From: Pseudonocardia sp. EC080619-01 | GTDB lineage: Bacteria > Actinomycetota > Actinomycetes > Mycobacteriales > Pseudonocardiaceae | DNA: 64,000 nucleotides | NCBI RefSeq assembly: GCF_001420995.1 | Contig: NZ_CP012184.1 | Location: 914,501-978,500 of the forward strand | Direction of reading: 5' to 3' | Part shown: piece after piece, positions 50,015 to 58,559 of the stretch | How the letters are laid out: every line of letters starts with the position of its first letter | Numbering within the stretch: the stretch's first letter is position 1 | Translations under genes and position numbers: made by a program | Notes under the pieces: model-generated | What the model saw: only the letters and a program-made list of their open reading frames with translations | Told to the model about the DNA's origin: nothing | The model's database searches: none

Positions 50015-51518
50015 CGTGCAGGTCCCGGGTCGCTGACCAGATCTCGGACCACGGCGCCGTCCGGCCGTCCAACAGCCAGATCGTCGTCGACTCGGGCACC
50101 AGGCCGCCGTAGGTCCCGAGCGGGGTCGCCGCCGCGGCCGTCGCCACCGGGCGGGCACCGGTGAACCACGGCCGGAGCCGCTCCGGGTCCCCGACGAGCA
50201 GCATCCGGTCCTGGTGCTCGGGCGGTGACGCGAACCAGCCGTACGCCCGGTTGGTGCCGGCCGCGGGTGGCAGCCCGAGCTCCGGCGGGGCCGCGTCGAG
50301 GTAGGTCGCGTAGACGTAGGGGCTCGCACCGAGCGCGGTGCGCTCCCGTTCCCCGGGCGGCAGCTCGCGGTACGCCCGGGCGGTCTCCGCCACCATCGCG
50401 TCGGCGAAACGCGGGGACGCCAGCACCACCGACGACGCCAGCGCCCCCGCGGCCAGCACCACCCCGAGCGTGACGGCGGGCCAGGCGGCCCGCGTCCGGC
50501 CGGCCTCCCGCCGGTGCTGGAGCGTCACCGCGCCGATCGCGGCGAGCACCGGGTAGGCCGGGAGCAGGTAGTAGTGCCGCCCCGAGCTCACGACGACCGC
50601 GACGGCGAGCAGCACGAACGCCACCCCGACGAACCGGTGGTCACGCCACCGCGGGTCCCGCCACAACCCGGCCAGCCCGCACGCGGCCAGCCCGAGCGTC
50701 ACCGGCCCGACGACGGCCAGGCCGTGCAGCGCGACGACGAGCGGTCCGCCGTAGATCAGCGTGTTCTCGTCCGAGACCGCTCCGGCCATGGCGAGCTGGG
50801 GCCAGCCGTTCGCCGCCTGCCACACCAGGGTCGGGGCCGCGACGAGCAGCGCGATCACCGCCCCCGCCCAGAAGGCGGGCGTGCGCAGCAGCGCCCGCGG
50901 CCCGGCCGGCACGACCGCGACGACGACGACGGCGACCCCGAGCGCCATCACCTGGAACCGGGTCATCGCGGCGATCCCGGCGACGGGCCCGAGGGCCAGG
51001 AGCAGCCGCGGGTCGCGGGTCCTGACCCAGCGCAGCAGCAGCCAGAAGATCACCGTCCACAGCGCGGGCTCCAGCGTGTACGGGGTCAGCCAGTGTCCGA
51101 ACTGGGCGGCGGCCACCCCGGTCCCGGGGCCGAGCGCCGCCAGCGTCTGGGCGCGGCGGTCCCCGCCGAGCTCCCGGGCGAGCAGCGCCGTCAGCAACAC
51201 CGTGCCCGCGGTCGCCACGACCGCCGGCACGGCGAGCACGACCTGCGACCCCGGGGCGACGGTGTCGGCGAGACGGGCGAGCAGCGGGGTCAGCGGCGGC
51301 TGGTCGACGGAACCCCACGCGAGGTGGTGACGGCCGATGGCCAGCATGAGGTCCTCGTCGAACCACCGGCGGGGCACGGCGGCCAGCACCAGGTGGACGA
51401 CGGCGACGGCACCGGCGATCGCGCCCACCGGTGCCGTCGCGAAGCGGGGCAGCTGCTCGGTCCACAGCGCTGCCACCAGCGGTGACGGGCGTCCGACGTC
51501 TCCGGGACCGGTGGTCAT
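49977..51518 (-). CDS. GT39/ArnT-like membrane glycosyltransferase
   Basis: A 513-aa polytopic membrane protein of the PMT_2 group. WFDEDLMLAIGRHHLAWG with the acidic pair and DQPPLTPLLARLAD form the first extracytoplasmic loop, and about ten further hydrophobic segments follow. Such enzymes transfer sugars from polyprenyl phosphates at the membrane. The 3' end overlaps the MerR gene by 38 bp. The natural upstream region is interrupted: an IS110-family element begins about 9 bp before the ATG and separates it from a MerR-type promoter at 53018-53048. Expression may therefore be lost or rewired. Confidence 0.88.
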   Translation of the reverse strand: MTTGPGDVGRPSPLVAALWTEQLPRFATAPVGAIAGAVAVVHLVLAAVPRRWFDEDLMLAIGRHHLAWGSVDQPPLTPLLARLADTVAPGSQVVLAVPAVVATAGTVLLTALLARELGGDRRAQTLAALGPGTGVAAAQFGHWLTPYTLEPALWTVIFWLLLRWVRTRDPRLLLALGPVAGIAAMTRFQVMALGVAVVVVAVVPAGPRALLRTPAFWAGAVIALLVAAPTLVWQAANGWPQLAMAGAVSDENTLIYGGPLVVALHGLAVVGPVTLGLAACGLAGLWRDPRWRDHRFVGVAFVLLAVAVVVSSGRHYYLLPAYPVLAAIGAVTLQHRREAGRTRAAWPAVTLGVVLAAGALASSVVLASPRFADAMVAETARAYRELPPGERERTALGASPYVYATYLDAAPPELGLPPAAGTNRAYGWFASPPEHQDRMLLVGDPERLRPWFTGARPVATAAAATPLGTYGGLVPESTTIWLLDGRTAPWSEIWSATRDLHVSPAAPAAPPPR

Positions 51519-51529
51519 GCGGTGTCCCT

Positions 51530-51742
51530 AAGGTCGTAGGTGTTCGGGGTTGGTGCCCCGGATGCCCGGGACGACGGGGTGTGGCTGATGAGGTGTTGTC
51601 GCTTCGGTGGCTCGGAAGGAATGGCCGCCCCGTCGTGCTGGACAGGCCTGGCCACTGATTCGGATCTGTGCGGACCGTCGCTGATTAGGGACCTGATGGC
51701 GGGTTGTCCACGGGCGTGACCTGCAACGACAGGAGCCTGCGC
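51530..51742 (+). ncRNA. Candidate bridge RNA region of the IS110 element
   Basis: IS110-group elements encode a structured bridge RNA in the long left-end noncoding region, which pairs with target and donor DNA. This ~213-bp segment between the left end and the transposase start has the expected place and size. No secondary structure was computed here, so the call rests on element organisation only. Confidence 0.4.
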
Positions 51743-52966
51743 GTGGCGCAACGGCCAGTGATCTGGATCGGGATCGACGTCGGGAAGAGGACGCACCATG
51801 CGTGCGCGATCGATACCGACGGCAAGGTGGTGTTCTCCCGCAAGGTCAGCAACGACCAGGCCGCGATCGAGGCGTTGCTGGCCCGCGCTGCGGAAGCGGC
51901 CCAGGACGTGCGGTGGGCCATCGACCTGACCTGCAGCTATGCGGCGCTGCTGCAGGTGGTCCTCACCGCGGCCGACCAGCAGGTGGTCTATGTCCCCGGT
52001 CGGGTCGTCGACCGGATGAGCGGCGTGTTCCGGGGCGAGGCCAAGACCGACGCCCGTGACGCGAAGGTCATCGCCGAGACCGCCCGCATGCGCGGCGCCG
52101 ACCTCACCACGGTCACCGCCACTGATGAGACCACTGCCGAACTGGCCCGGCTCGTGGCCCATCGCGAGGACCTGATGGCCGACTGGGTGCGCGGGGTCAA
52201 CCGGCTGCGTGACCTGCTCGGGTCGATCTTTCCCGGTCTCGAGGCGGCATTCGACTATTCCACCCGCAGCGCTCTGGTGCTGGTCACCGGGTTCCAGACA
52301 CCCCAGGCCCTCCGGGACGCCGGCGAGGCAGGGGTGATCGAGTACCTGCGTGCCCATCGGGCGTGGGCACCGGGTATTGCTGCGATGGCCGCCACCGCGG
52401 TCGAGGTCGCCCACGCCCAGACCGTGGCACTGCCCAGCGAGACGCGGACCGCGATCCTTGTTGCCGGCCTGGCCCGACGACTGCTGGAACTCGACCGGGA
52501 GATCAAGGACACCGACAAGCTGATCACCACCGTGTTCCGCTCCCACCCGGACGCGGCGATCATCGAGTCGCTGCCCGGTCTCGGACCCATCCTGGGCGCG
52601 GAGTTCCTCACCGCCACCCACGGCGGTGTCGGCCCTGAACTGGGCGGATTCACCTCTCCAGGGCGGCTGGCCTCCTACGCCGGACTCGTCCCGGTGCCCC
52701 AGGACTCCGGCCGGATCAGCGGGAACCTGCGTCGCCCACGACGCTACAACCGCCGCCTGCGGCGAGTGTTCTACATGGCCGCACTGTCCAGCCTCAAGGT
52801 CAATGGCCCGTCCCGGGCCTTCTACCAGCGCAAACGCAGCGAAAGAATGCTTCATACCCAGGCTCTGCTCGCCTTGGCCAGACGCCTGGTCGACGTCCTG
52901 TGGGCCCTGCTGCGTGACCGGAGGATGTTCACCATCACCGCACCACAACCCGCTATCGCGGCTTGA
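51743..52966 (+). CDS. IS110 family DEDD transposase
   Basis: A 407-aa RuvC-like recombinase. IGIDVGKRTHHACAID gives the first Asp of the DEDD core, KTDARDAKVIAETAR the later acidic pair, and the C-terminal Tnp_20 domain shows ESLPGLGPILGAEFL and GRLASYAGLVPVP with the conserved Ser-containing AALSSLK block. The GTG start (VAQRPVIWIG) is 7 bases after AGGAG; the longer TTG or GTG starts lack a site. The gene looks intact, so the element may be active. Confidence 0.93.
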   Translation: MAQRPVIWIGIDVGKRTHHACAIDTDGKVVFSRKVSNDQAAIEALLARAAEAAQDVRWAIDLTCSYAALLQVVLTAADQQVVYVPGRVVDRMSGVFRGEAKTDARDAKVIAETARMRGADLTTVTATDETTAELARLVAHREDLMADWVRGVNRLRDLLGSIFPGLEAAFDYSTRSALVLVTGFQTPQALRDAGEAGVIEYLRAHRAWAPGIAAMAATAVEVAHAQTVALPSETRTAILVAGLARRLLELDREIKDTDKLITTVFRSHPDAAIIESLPGLGPILGAEFLTATHGGVGPELGGFTSPGRLASYAGLVPVPQDSGRISGNLRRPRRYNRRLRRVFYMAALSSLKVNGPSRAFYQRKRSERMLHTQALLALARRLVDVLWALLRDRRMFTITAPQPAIAA

Positions 52967-53017
52967 CACGGTCATTCGGATTCCTCCCACGGCGGGGCGG
53001 TGATGCGGTGTGTCCTC

Positions 53018-53048
53018 AGGAGACCGCGTGACGCTGCGGCACACTCAA
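53018..53048 (-). promoter_or_regulatory. MerR-type promoter cut off from its gene by the IS
   Basis: Minus strand: TTGAGT, 19-bp spacer beginning GTGCC-N5-GTCAC, then TCTCCT. It points left into the right end of the IS110 element. In the reconstructed empty site the -10 would lie about 12 bases before the glycosyltransferase ATG at 51518. Confidence 0.7.
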
Positions 53049-53102
53049 GAGCAGGACGAGGTGACACCGGCCACACGGCTCGGCTCGCTGCACTACGCGC
53101 AA

Positions 53103-53121
53103 CGCTGCATGACGTGCAACG
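53103..53121. promoter_or_regulatory. Operator candidate before P450-tetR pair
   Basis: An imperfect 19-bp palindrome, CGCTGCATG-a-CGTGCAACG (7 of 9 arm positions symmetric), lies 49-67 bp before the P450 start and just upstream of TAGCGT at 53129-53134, a possible -10. The TetR-type gene downstream of the P450 is the natural candidate to bind it. Confidence 0.4.
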
Positions 53122-53169
53122 AACTTGCTAGCGTCGAGGCGTCCCACCACGACGCCCCGAGGAGCACCG

Positions 53170-54465
53170 ATGGCACCCGGCGACAGCACCGCCCCCACGG
53201 AGTCCGCGACCGCGATGCGCAGCCTCGTCCCCGAGGACCTGCTCGAGCGCAGCCCGCGCTGTCCGTTCGATCCCGCGCCCGGTCTCGCCGCCCGGCGCGG
53301 CGGGGGCGCGGTCCAGACCGTCGACCTGCGCAACGGCGCCCGGGCGTTCCTCGTCACCGGGTTCGAGGAGGCCCGCCAGGTCCTGGCCGACCCGCGGTTC
53401 AGCTCGGACCGGGTCCGCTACTCCGACGCGACCGCGCTCCAGCCGCACGAGGTCGCCGAGCTCGCCGCCGCGGCCGCACGCGGCGAACCCGTCCGCCCGG
53501 CCGACGTCGACCGCAACGACGGCATGTTCATCTTCATGGACCCGCCGGAGCACACCCGGATCCGGCGGCTGCTGCAGGGCCAGTTCACCGTGCGGCGCAT
53601 GCGGGCACTCGAGACGCGGATGACCGAGATCGCGGCCACGCACATCGACGCGATGATCGCCGACGGTCCCGGCGCCGACCTGGTCCCGGCCTACGCGCTG
53701 CCGCTGCCGTCGCAGATGATCTGCGAGCTGCTCGGCGTCGACTACGCCGACCGCGCGACCTTCCAGGAGAACACCAGCGTCGGCCTGAACGCGAACTCCT
53801 CGGACGCCGAACGGGCCCGCGCCCTCGGCGAGCTCTACGCGTTCCTCACCGGGCTCATCACCCACAAGCGGGAGCACCCCGGCGACGACCTCCTGTCCGG
53901 GCTCGTCCACGACGCCGACCCGCCGCTGCCCGACAACCAGCTCGTCGACATCGCGCTCGTCCTGCTCGGCGCCGGCCACGAGACCACCGCCAACATGCTC
54001 GCGCTCGGCACCTACGCGCTGCTGCAGCACCCCGAGCAGCAGGAGTTCCTGCGCACGCACCCGGACCGGATCGACGACGCCGTCGAGGAGCTGCTGCGCT
54101 ACCTGAGCATCATCCAGCTCGGCGTCACGCGGATCGCGACCGAGACCGTGACCGTCGGCGACACCGAGGTCCCCGCCGGGGCGACGGTGATCATCGGGAT
54201 CCCGGAGGTGAACCGCGACGGGCGGCAGGTCGACGCCGCCGACGCGCTGGATGTCTCGCGGGGCCGCGTCGGGCACCTGGCCTTCGGGCACGGCGTCCAC
54301 CAGTGCATCGGGTCCCAGCTCGCGCGGGTGGAGATGAAGGTCGGTTTCACCGAGCTGTTTGCCCGGTTGCCCGGCCTGCGCCTGGCCGTCACACCCGACG
54401 AGGTCCCGCTGCGCAACGAGATGCTGATCTTCGGGGTGCACTCGCTCCCCGTCACGTGGGGCTGA
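53170..54465 (+). CDS. Cytochrome P450
   Basis: A 431-aa soluble P450. I-helix LLGAGHETTANML, K-helix VEELLRYLSI (ExxR) and heme loop FGHGVHQCIGSQLARVE are all intact. A CPFDPAP segment near residue 32 is typical of the actinobacterial CYP105/CYP107 neighbourhood. The ATG follows GAGGAGC; an upstream frame extension is rejected. A TetR gene follows 41 bp downstream, probably in the same transcript. No ferredoxin gene is adjacent. Likely hydroxylates an unknown hydrophobic compound. Confidence 0.94.
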   Translation: MAPGDSTAPTESATAMRSLVPEDLLERSPRCPFDPAPGLAARRGGGAVQTVDLRNGARAFLVTGFEEARQVLADPRFSSDRVRYSDATALQPHEVAELAAAAARGEPVRPADVDRNDGMFIFMDPPEHTRIRRLLQGQFTVRRMRALETRMTEIAATHIDAMIADGPGADLVPAYALPLPSQMICELLGVDYADRATFQENTSVGLNANSSDAERARALGELYAFLTGLITHKREHPGDDLLSGLVHDADPPLPDNQLVDIALVLLGAGHETTANMLALGTYALLQHPEQQEFLRTHPDRIDDAVEELLRYLSIIQLGVTRIATETVTVGDTEVPAGATVIIGIPEVNRDGRQVDAADALDVSRGRVGHLAFGHGVHQCIGSQLARVEMKVGFTELFARLPGLRLAVTPDEVPLRNEMLIFGVHSLPVTWG

Positions 54466-54506
54466 CCGGCGGCACTATCCTGCGGCACGACCACGAGGGG
54501 GCAGCG

Positions 54507-55148
54507 GTGGACGGTGGCACGGACACGACGCCGGGACTGCGCGAGCGCAAGAAGCTCGCCACCCGGGAGGCCGTCCGTGCCGCCGCCGTCCGCCTCGCGG
54601 TGCGCGACGGCATCGAGGACGTGACGGTCGAGCGGATCGCGCAGGAGGCGGACGTCTCGCTGCGCACGTTCTTCAACCACTTCCCGCACAAGGAGGACGC
54701 GGTCCTCGACGCCGTCCGGGTCCGCGCCGCCGAGCTGATCACCGAGTTCCGCCACCGGCCGACGGCGGAGCCGGTGCCGGTCGCGGTGCGGGAGGCCGCG
54801 CTCGCGGTGATCGACCGCGACGACGTGCTCGGGCGTGACCATCTCGCCGCGCTGCGGCTGGTCCGGCGCGCCCCGTCGCTGCTCGCCCGCCAGATGACGG
54901 TGCTGCACGAGCAGGAGGAGGCGCTGGCGGCCGCGATCGCCGACCGGCTGGGCGTCGACCGGTCCGGATCGGCGGGTTCGTCCGTCCCGGACGTCCTGGC
55001 GGCGATGGCGCTGGCCGCACTGCGTGTGGCACTGGACCGCTGGCTCGCGCGGGACACCGGCGACGGCACCGCCGCGGCCGAACGGGCCGCCGCGCTGCGA
55101 CAGGAGATCGACGCCGCGCTGGAGCTGCTCGCCGTCACCCGGGAGTGA
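54507..55148 (+). CDS. TetR family transcriptional regulator
   Basis: A 213-aa TetR protein: KLATREAVRAAAVRLAVRDG, then VERIAQEADVSLRTFFNHFPHKED (HTH at about residues 30-65), then a MftR/TetR_C-like C-terminal domain. The GTG start follows GAGGGGGC. The frame upstream overlaps the P450 in another phase and is not coding. It probably autoregulates the P450-tetR pair through the 53103 palindrome. Confidence 0.9.
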   Translation: MDGGTDTTPGLRERKKLATREAVRAAAVRLAVRDGIEDVTVERIAQEADVSLRTFFNHFPHKEDAVLDAVRVRAAELITEFRHRPTAEPVPVAVREAALAVIDRDDVLGRDHLAALRLVRRAPSLLARQMTVLHEQEEALAAAIADRLGVDRSGSAGSSVPDVLAAMALAALRVALDRWLARDTGDGTAAAERAAALRQEIDAALELLAVTRE

Positions 55149-55179
55149 CCCACGTCACCATCCGGTGGGGTCCCCGTCC

Positions 55180-55210
55180 TTGACCATGCCCCGACGGCAC
55201 GGTCTGAACT
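55180..55210 (+). promoter_or_regulatory. MerR-type promoter of second merR gene
   Basis: TTGACC, a 19-bp spacer, TGAACT. The operator GACCATGCC-N5-GGCACGGTC is symmetric at 8 of 9 arm positions and centred like the other five sites. The gene's ATG is 7 bases after the -10, so the mRNA would be essentially leaderless. Confidence 0.75.
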
Positions 55211-55216
55211 GGCGTC

Positions 55217-56020
55217 ATGGCCTGGAGTACCCGAGAGATCGCCGAGCTCGCCGGCACCAGCCTGCGCGCCGTCCGGCACTACCACGACATCGGGCTCCTG
55301 GAGGAGCCCGAGCGACGCTCCAACGGCTACAAGCAGTACGGAGTCCGCCACCTCGTCCGTGTGCTGCACATCAAGCGGCTCACCGACCTCGGGTTCTCAC
55401 TGTCCCAGATCGCCGCCATGGGCGACGCCGACGACCACCCGGAGGAAGCCCTGCGCACCCTCGACGCCGAGCTCGCGGCCACCATCGAACGACTCCAGCG
55501 CGTCCGGGTCGAGCTCGGACTCATCCTCCAGCGGTCCGCCCCCACCGACCTGCCCCCGGAGCTGGCCCCGGCCGGCGCCGAGCGGATGTCCGAGGCGGAC
55601 CGTTCGCTGGTCGTGGTCATGACCCGGGTACTCGGCCCGCAACGCCTGCAGGCCTACGCCGACATGTTGCAGGACACGCCCACCACCCCGCTGGACGGCG
55701 AGTTCGACAGCCTGACCGCCGACGCCGACGAGGACGTCCGCCAGGGCCTCGCCGACCGGCTGGCCCCCCACATCCGGGCGCTGCACCGGACCCATCCGGG
55801 CCTGGCCGGCCCCGACTCCGACGCGCCGCGCGGCGCGCGGTACGTGGCGCGCACCGTCGGCGCCGCGATGCGGGACCTCTACAACCCCGCCCAGATCGAC
55901 GTCATGCGGCGCGTCCAGGAGCACCTCGCCGGCGATCCGGCACACCTCGACGACGCCGACCCGCCGGGGGACGGCACCGTGCGCGCCCCCGCCGCCACAC
56001 CCCGAGGGAGACGACCATGA
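55217..56020 (+). CDS. MerR family transcriptional regulator (paralogue 2)
   Basis: A 267-aa MerR protein, nearly identical to paralogue 1 through the DNA-binding domain (MAWSTREIAELAGTSLRAVR; wing RRSNGYKQYGVRHL) and related but more divergent in the C-terminal effector domain (VVVMTRVLGPQRLQAYADML). The near-identical reading heads predict a common operator, while the effector domains may differ in ligand. Probably leaderless, since no ribosome site precedes the ATG. Its stop overlaps the P450 start by 4 bp (ATGA). Confidence 0.93.
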   Translation: MAWSTREIAELAGTSLRAVRHYHDIGLLEEPERRSNGYKQYGVRHLVRVLHIKRLTDLGFSLSQIAAMGDADDHPEEALRTLDAELAATIERLQRVRVELGLILQRSAPTDLPPELAPAGAERMSEADRSLVVVMTRVLGPQRLQAYADMLQDTPTTPLDGEFDSLTADADEDVRQGLADRLAPHIRALHRTHPGLAGPDSDAPRGARYVARTVGAAMRDLYNPAQIDVMRRVQEHLAGDPAHLDDADPPGDGTVRAPAATPRGRRP

Positions 56021-57249
56021 CCACGCACACGACCGACGACCACACGGACCCCCTCGCGGGCACCGGCTGCCCGGTCGCACAGTTCCGCGCCCTCCGGGAG
56101 CGGGGCCCGGTCGTCGACACGGCGATCGTCGGGACCCGCACCACCGTCATGGTCACCGGGCACGACGACGTCCGCGCCGTCCTGACAGATGCGCGGTTCC
56201 GCTCCGACGCGGGCACCGTCGAGGGGGCGGAGGACGCCGCCGCGGCGATGTTCGCCTTTCTCGGGCTTCCGCCGGACGTGGACTACCTCGGGCGCGGCCT
56301 GCTCACCCGGGACGGTGCCGACCACAGCCGGTTGCGGAAGCTCGTCTCCCGCGCCTTCACCGTGCGACGGGTCAACGGCCTGCGCCCCCGCGTCGAGACG
56401 ATCACCGAGCGGCTGCTCGACGACGTCGCCTCGGCCGGCGCCGACGGCTCGGCCGTCGATCTCGTGACGGCGCTCGCCCGCCCGCTGCCCATCGCCGTCA
56501 TCTGCGAGCTGGTCGGGGTGCCCGAGGACGACCGCGACCGCTGGGACCGGCTGGGCCGGCTGCTGATCGACCCCGATCCCGAGCGGATGCCCGACGCGGT
56601 GCGCGCCGTCGTCGCGCAGATCGAGGAGCTGATCACGGCCCGCCGGGCCGAACCGGCCGACGACCTGCTCACCGCGCTGGTCGAGGTGCACGACGACGAC
56701 GGCGACCGGCTCACCGAGCGCGAGATGGTCACCATGGTCTTCGACATCGTCACGGCGGGGTTCGAGACGACGGCGCACCTGGTCGCCAAGGCGGTGCAGG
56801 CGCTGCTGACGCGCCCGGACCAGCTCGCCGCCCTCCGGGCGGAGCCCGGGCTGTGGCCGCAGGCGGTCCACGAGCTGGTCCGGATCTGCGGTCCGATCCC
56901 GGTGACCGTGCCGCGATACGCCACCGAGGACGTCGACATCGACGGCGTCACCGTCCCCGCCGGTTCGACCGTGATGGCTGCGCTGCTGTCCGCGAACACC
57001 GATCCCCGTGTCCTCGACCGTCCCGAGGAGCTGGACGTCCGGCGCGACCCCGGTCGCGGGGAGGGCCACGTCGGGTTCGGTCAGGGCGCGCACTACTGCC
57101 TCGGCGCGGCGCTCGCCCGGCAGGAGACGGAGGTCGTCCTGCGGGCGCTGTTCACCCGGTTCACGGCACTGCGTCTCGCGGTGGACCCCGGCCCGGAGCC
57201 GTCGCAGCTGGGGTTCCACCGGCTGGCCGAGCTCCCCGTCCGGATCTGA
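56017..57249 (+). CDS. Cytochrome P450 coupled to merR
   Basis: A 410-aa P450 with I-helix IVTAGFETTAHLV (Phe instead of the usual His before ETT), K-helix HELVRICGPI (ExxR) and heme loop FGQGAHYCLGAALARQE. It is translationally coupled to the second MerR regulator, so it should be induced with the MerR regulon. That regulon also holds an exporter and peptidases, which makes ligand oxidation or detoxification a reasonable guess. No redox partner is nearby. Confidence 0.94.
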   Translation: MTTHTTDDHTDPLAGTGCPVAQFRALRERGPVVDTAIVGTRTTVMVTGHDDVRAVLTDARFRSDAGTVEGAEDAAAAMFAFLGLPPDVDYLGRGLLTRDGADHSRLRKLVSRAFTVRRVNGLRPRVETITERLLDDVASAGADGSAVDLVTALARPLPIAVICELVGVPEDDRDRWDRLGRLLIDPDPERMPDAVRAVVAQIEELITARRAEPADDLLTALVEVHDDDGDRLTEREMVTMVFDIVTAGFETTAHLVAKAVQALLTRPDQLAALRAEPGLWPQAVHELVRICGPIPVTVPRYATEDVDIDGVTVPAGSTVMAALLSANTDPRVLDRPEELDVRRDPGRGEGHVGFGQGAHYCLGAALARQETEVVLRALFTRFTALRLAVDPGPEPSQLGFHRLAELPVRI

Positions 57250-57258
57250 GGGTCCGGT

Positions 57259-58080
57259 TCAGCCGCGACCGCCCAGGTGCCGGGCGAGGAACCGCTCCAC
57301 GGCGCGGAACAGGGCGATCCGGTTCTCCGGGTCCTCGATCGTGTGCCCCTCGTCGTCGAAGACGAGGTACTCGACCTCGCGCCGCCGCGCCCGCAGCGCG
57401 TCGACGACGAGGGCGGACTCGGCCGGCGCGACCCGCGGGTCCTGCGCCCCCTGAGCGATCAGCAGCGGGGTGCGGATGTCGCGCACCCGGGTCACCGGCG
57501 AGCGCGCCAGCATGGCGTGCTCCTGGTCCGGGTCGTCCGGGTCCCCGATGTGGCGGAACCAGGCGGCGGCCGTCGCCGGATCGTCGTGTTCCGGCACGCT
57601 CCGCAGGTAGTTCGCGAGGTTCGGGATGCCGGAGTGCGCCACCGCGGCCGCGAACCGGTCCGGGGTGAAGGCCACACCGGCCAGCGCCGCGTAGCCGCCC
57701 CAGGAGCTGCCGGCGATCGCGACCCGGTCCGGATCGGTGTGGCCCAGCTCGACGACCCGGTCGACGGCGTCGAGGAGGTCCTCCGGCACGGAGACCGGCT
57801 CCCGGTCGCCGACCTGCAGGACCGCGTAGCCGCGGTTCGCGAGCAGCTGCACCACCGCGCCGTCGCCGCACCGGGGCCCGAGCCAGGGCCGGTCCTGGAC
57901 CAGCAGCACGGTCGGGAGCCCGCGCGGTTCGATGCCCACCGGGAGTGTGAGGGACGACGGCAGCGCACGCCCGTCCCGCGCCGCGAGCGTCAGCGGGGTC
58001 GTCGGCACCGGCGTCCGTGTGCCGGGCGCGCGGTGCGGGGAGAACAGGTCCTCGACCGGGATCGGGTCGGGCAGTGCCAT
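57259..58080 (-). CDS. S9-type peptidase/acyl hydrolase, catalytic domain only
   Basis: A 273-aa alpha/beta hydrolase of the prolyl oligopeptidase family without the propeller domain. VAIAGSSWGGYAAL has the nucleophile Ser, LLIAQGAQDPRV the acid, and FDDEGHTIEDPENR the His. The ATG is 21 bp after the small membrane protein gene, so both are probably driven by the 58560 promoter. It is the second S9-type enzyme under this promoter class. Lack of the propeller suggests esterase or small-peptide activity. Confidence 0.9.
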   Translation of the reverse strand: MALPDPIPVEDLFSPHRAPGTRTPVPTTPLTLAARDGRALPSSLTLPVGIEPRGLPTVLLVQDRPWLGPRCGDGAVVQLLANRGYAVLQVGDREPVSVPEDLLDAVDRVVELGHTDPDRVAIAGSSWGGYAALAGVAFTPDRFAAAVAHSGIPNLANYLRSVPEHDDPATAAAWFRHIGDPDDPDQEHAMLARSPVTRVRDIRTPLLIAQGAQDPRVAPAESALVVDALRARRREVEYLVFDDEGHTIEDPENRIALFRAVERFLARHLGGRG

Positions 58081-58101
58081 GGTGCGGTGCCTCTCTCCCC
58101 G

Positions 58102-58527
58102 TCAGGCCGGGGTGACGCGACGCGTCGACGTGCGGCGGGACGCCCCGGCCACGACGAGGACGGCGAGGACGGCCGGCAGGGCGCCGGCCGCGACCGTGGC
58201 GAACGACGCCCACCAGGGGGTGCCGTCGGCGGGGACCCACCACGTGACGACGGACCGGGCACCGAGGGCGGCGGCGACGGCGAGCAGACCCCCGGTCGCC
58301 GACGAGAACCGCTCCCCGTACAGCAGCCGGAGTCCGGTGACGGCCAGCCCCGCGGCGACCGCGATCCCGGTCGCCATCGGCGGTGCCAGGACGGCGCCGG
58401 CCACCACGAGGACGACCACGGGCACGGCCGAGCAGGCGACGCCCGCCGGGCCGCCCATCCTCTCGAGCAGTGCCGTCGTCGCCCGGACGGCGTCCTCCGG
58501 CGTCGGGTTCCTGTCCGTCACGCTCAT
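58102..58527 (-). CDS. Small integral membrane protein (DUF3159-like)
   Basis: A 141-aa protein with about four membrane segments: VACSAVPVVVLVVAGAVLA, GIAVAAGLAVTGLRLLYG, GGLLAVAAALGARSVVTW and ATVAAGALPAVLAVLVVAG. The LLERMGGPAGVACSAVPVVV opening resembles the DUF3159 family, though it is shorter than usual. The ATG at 58527 follows GGGGGC. First gene behind a MerR-type promoter and upstream of an S9-type hydrolase gene. Function unknown. Confidence 0.7.
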   Translation of the reverse strand: MSVTDRNPTPEDAVRATTALLERMGGPAGVACSAVPVVVLVVAGAVLAPPMATGIAVAAGLAVTGLRLLYGERFSSATGGLLAVAAALGARSVVTWWVPADGTPWWASFATVAAGALPAVLAVLVVAGASRRTSTRRVTPA

Positions 58528-58559
58528 CGTCGTCGCCCCCGGTCCGCTGTGCTGCGACG

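Larger units (their letters stand above)
51528..53014 (+). mobile_element. IS110-family insertion sequence
   Basis: About 1.49 kb holding one DEDD transposase gene, a ~215-bp noncoding left end and a ~50-bp right end. The long left end fits the IS110 rather than the IS1111 group. Ends were inferred by rejoining the flanks. With a shared CT core the element spans 51528-53014 and restores a promoter-to-ATG leader for the glycosyltransferase gene. ATGCGGTGT occurs at both junctions (51517-51525 and 53003-53011); if that is a 9-bp target duplication the element is instead about 51526-53002. The element is visibly less GC-rich than its neighbours. Confidence 0.8.

Noticed and set aside
53010..54506. 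Upstream extension of the TetR frame antisense-like across the P450 region
   Set aside because: The P450 frame is fully supported; the extension is Arg/Pro-rich and the GTG at 54507 has a good ribosome site.
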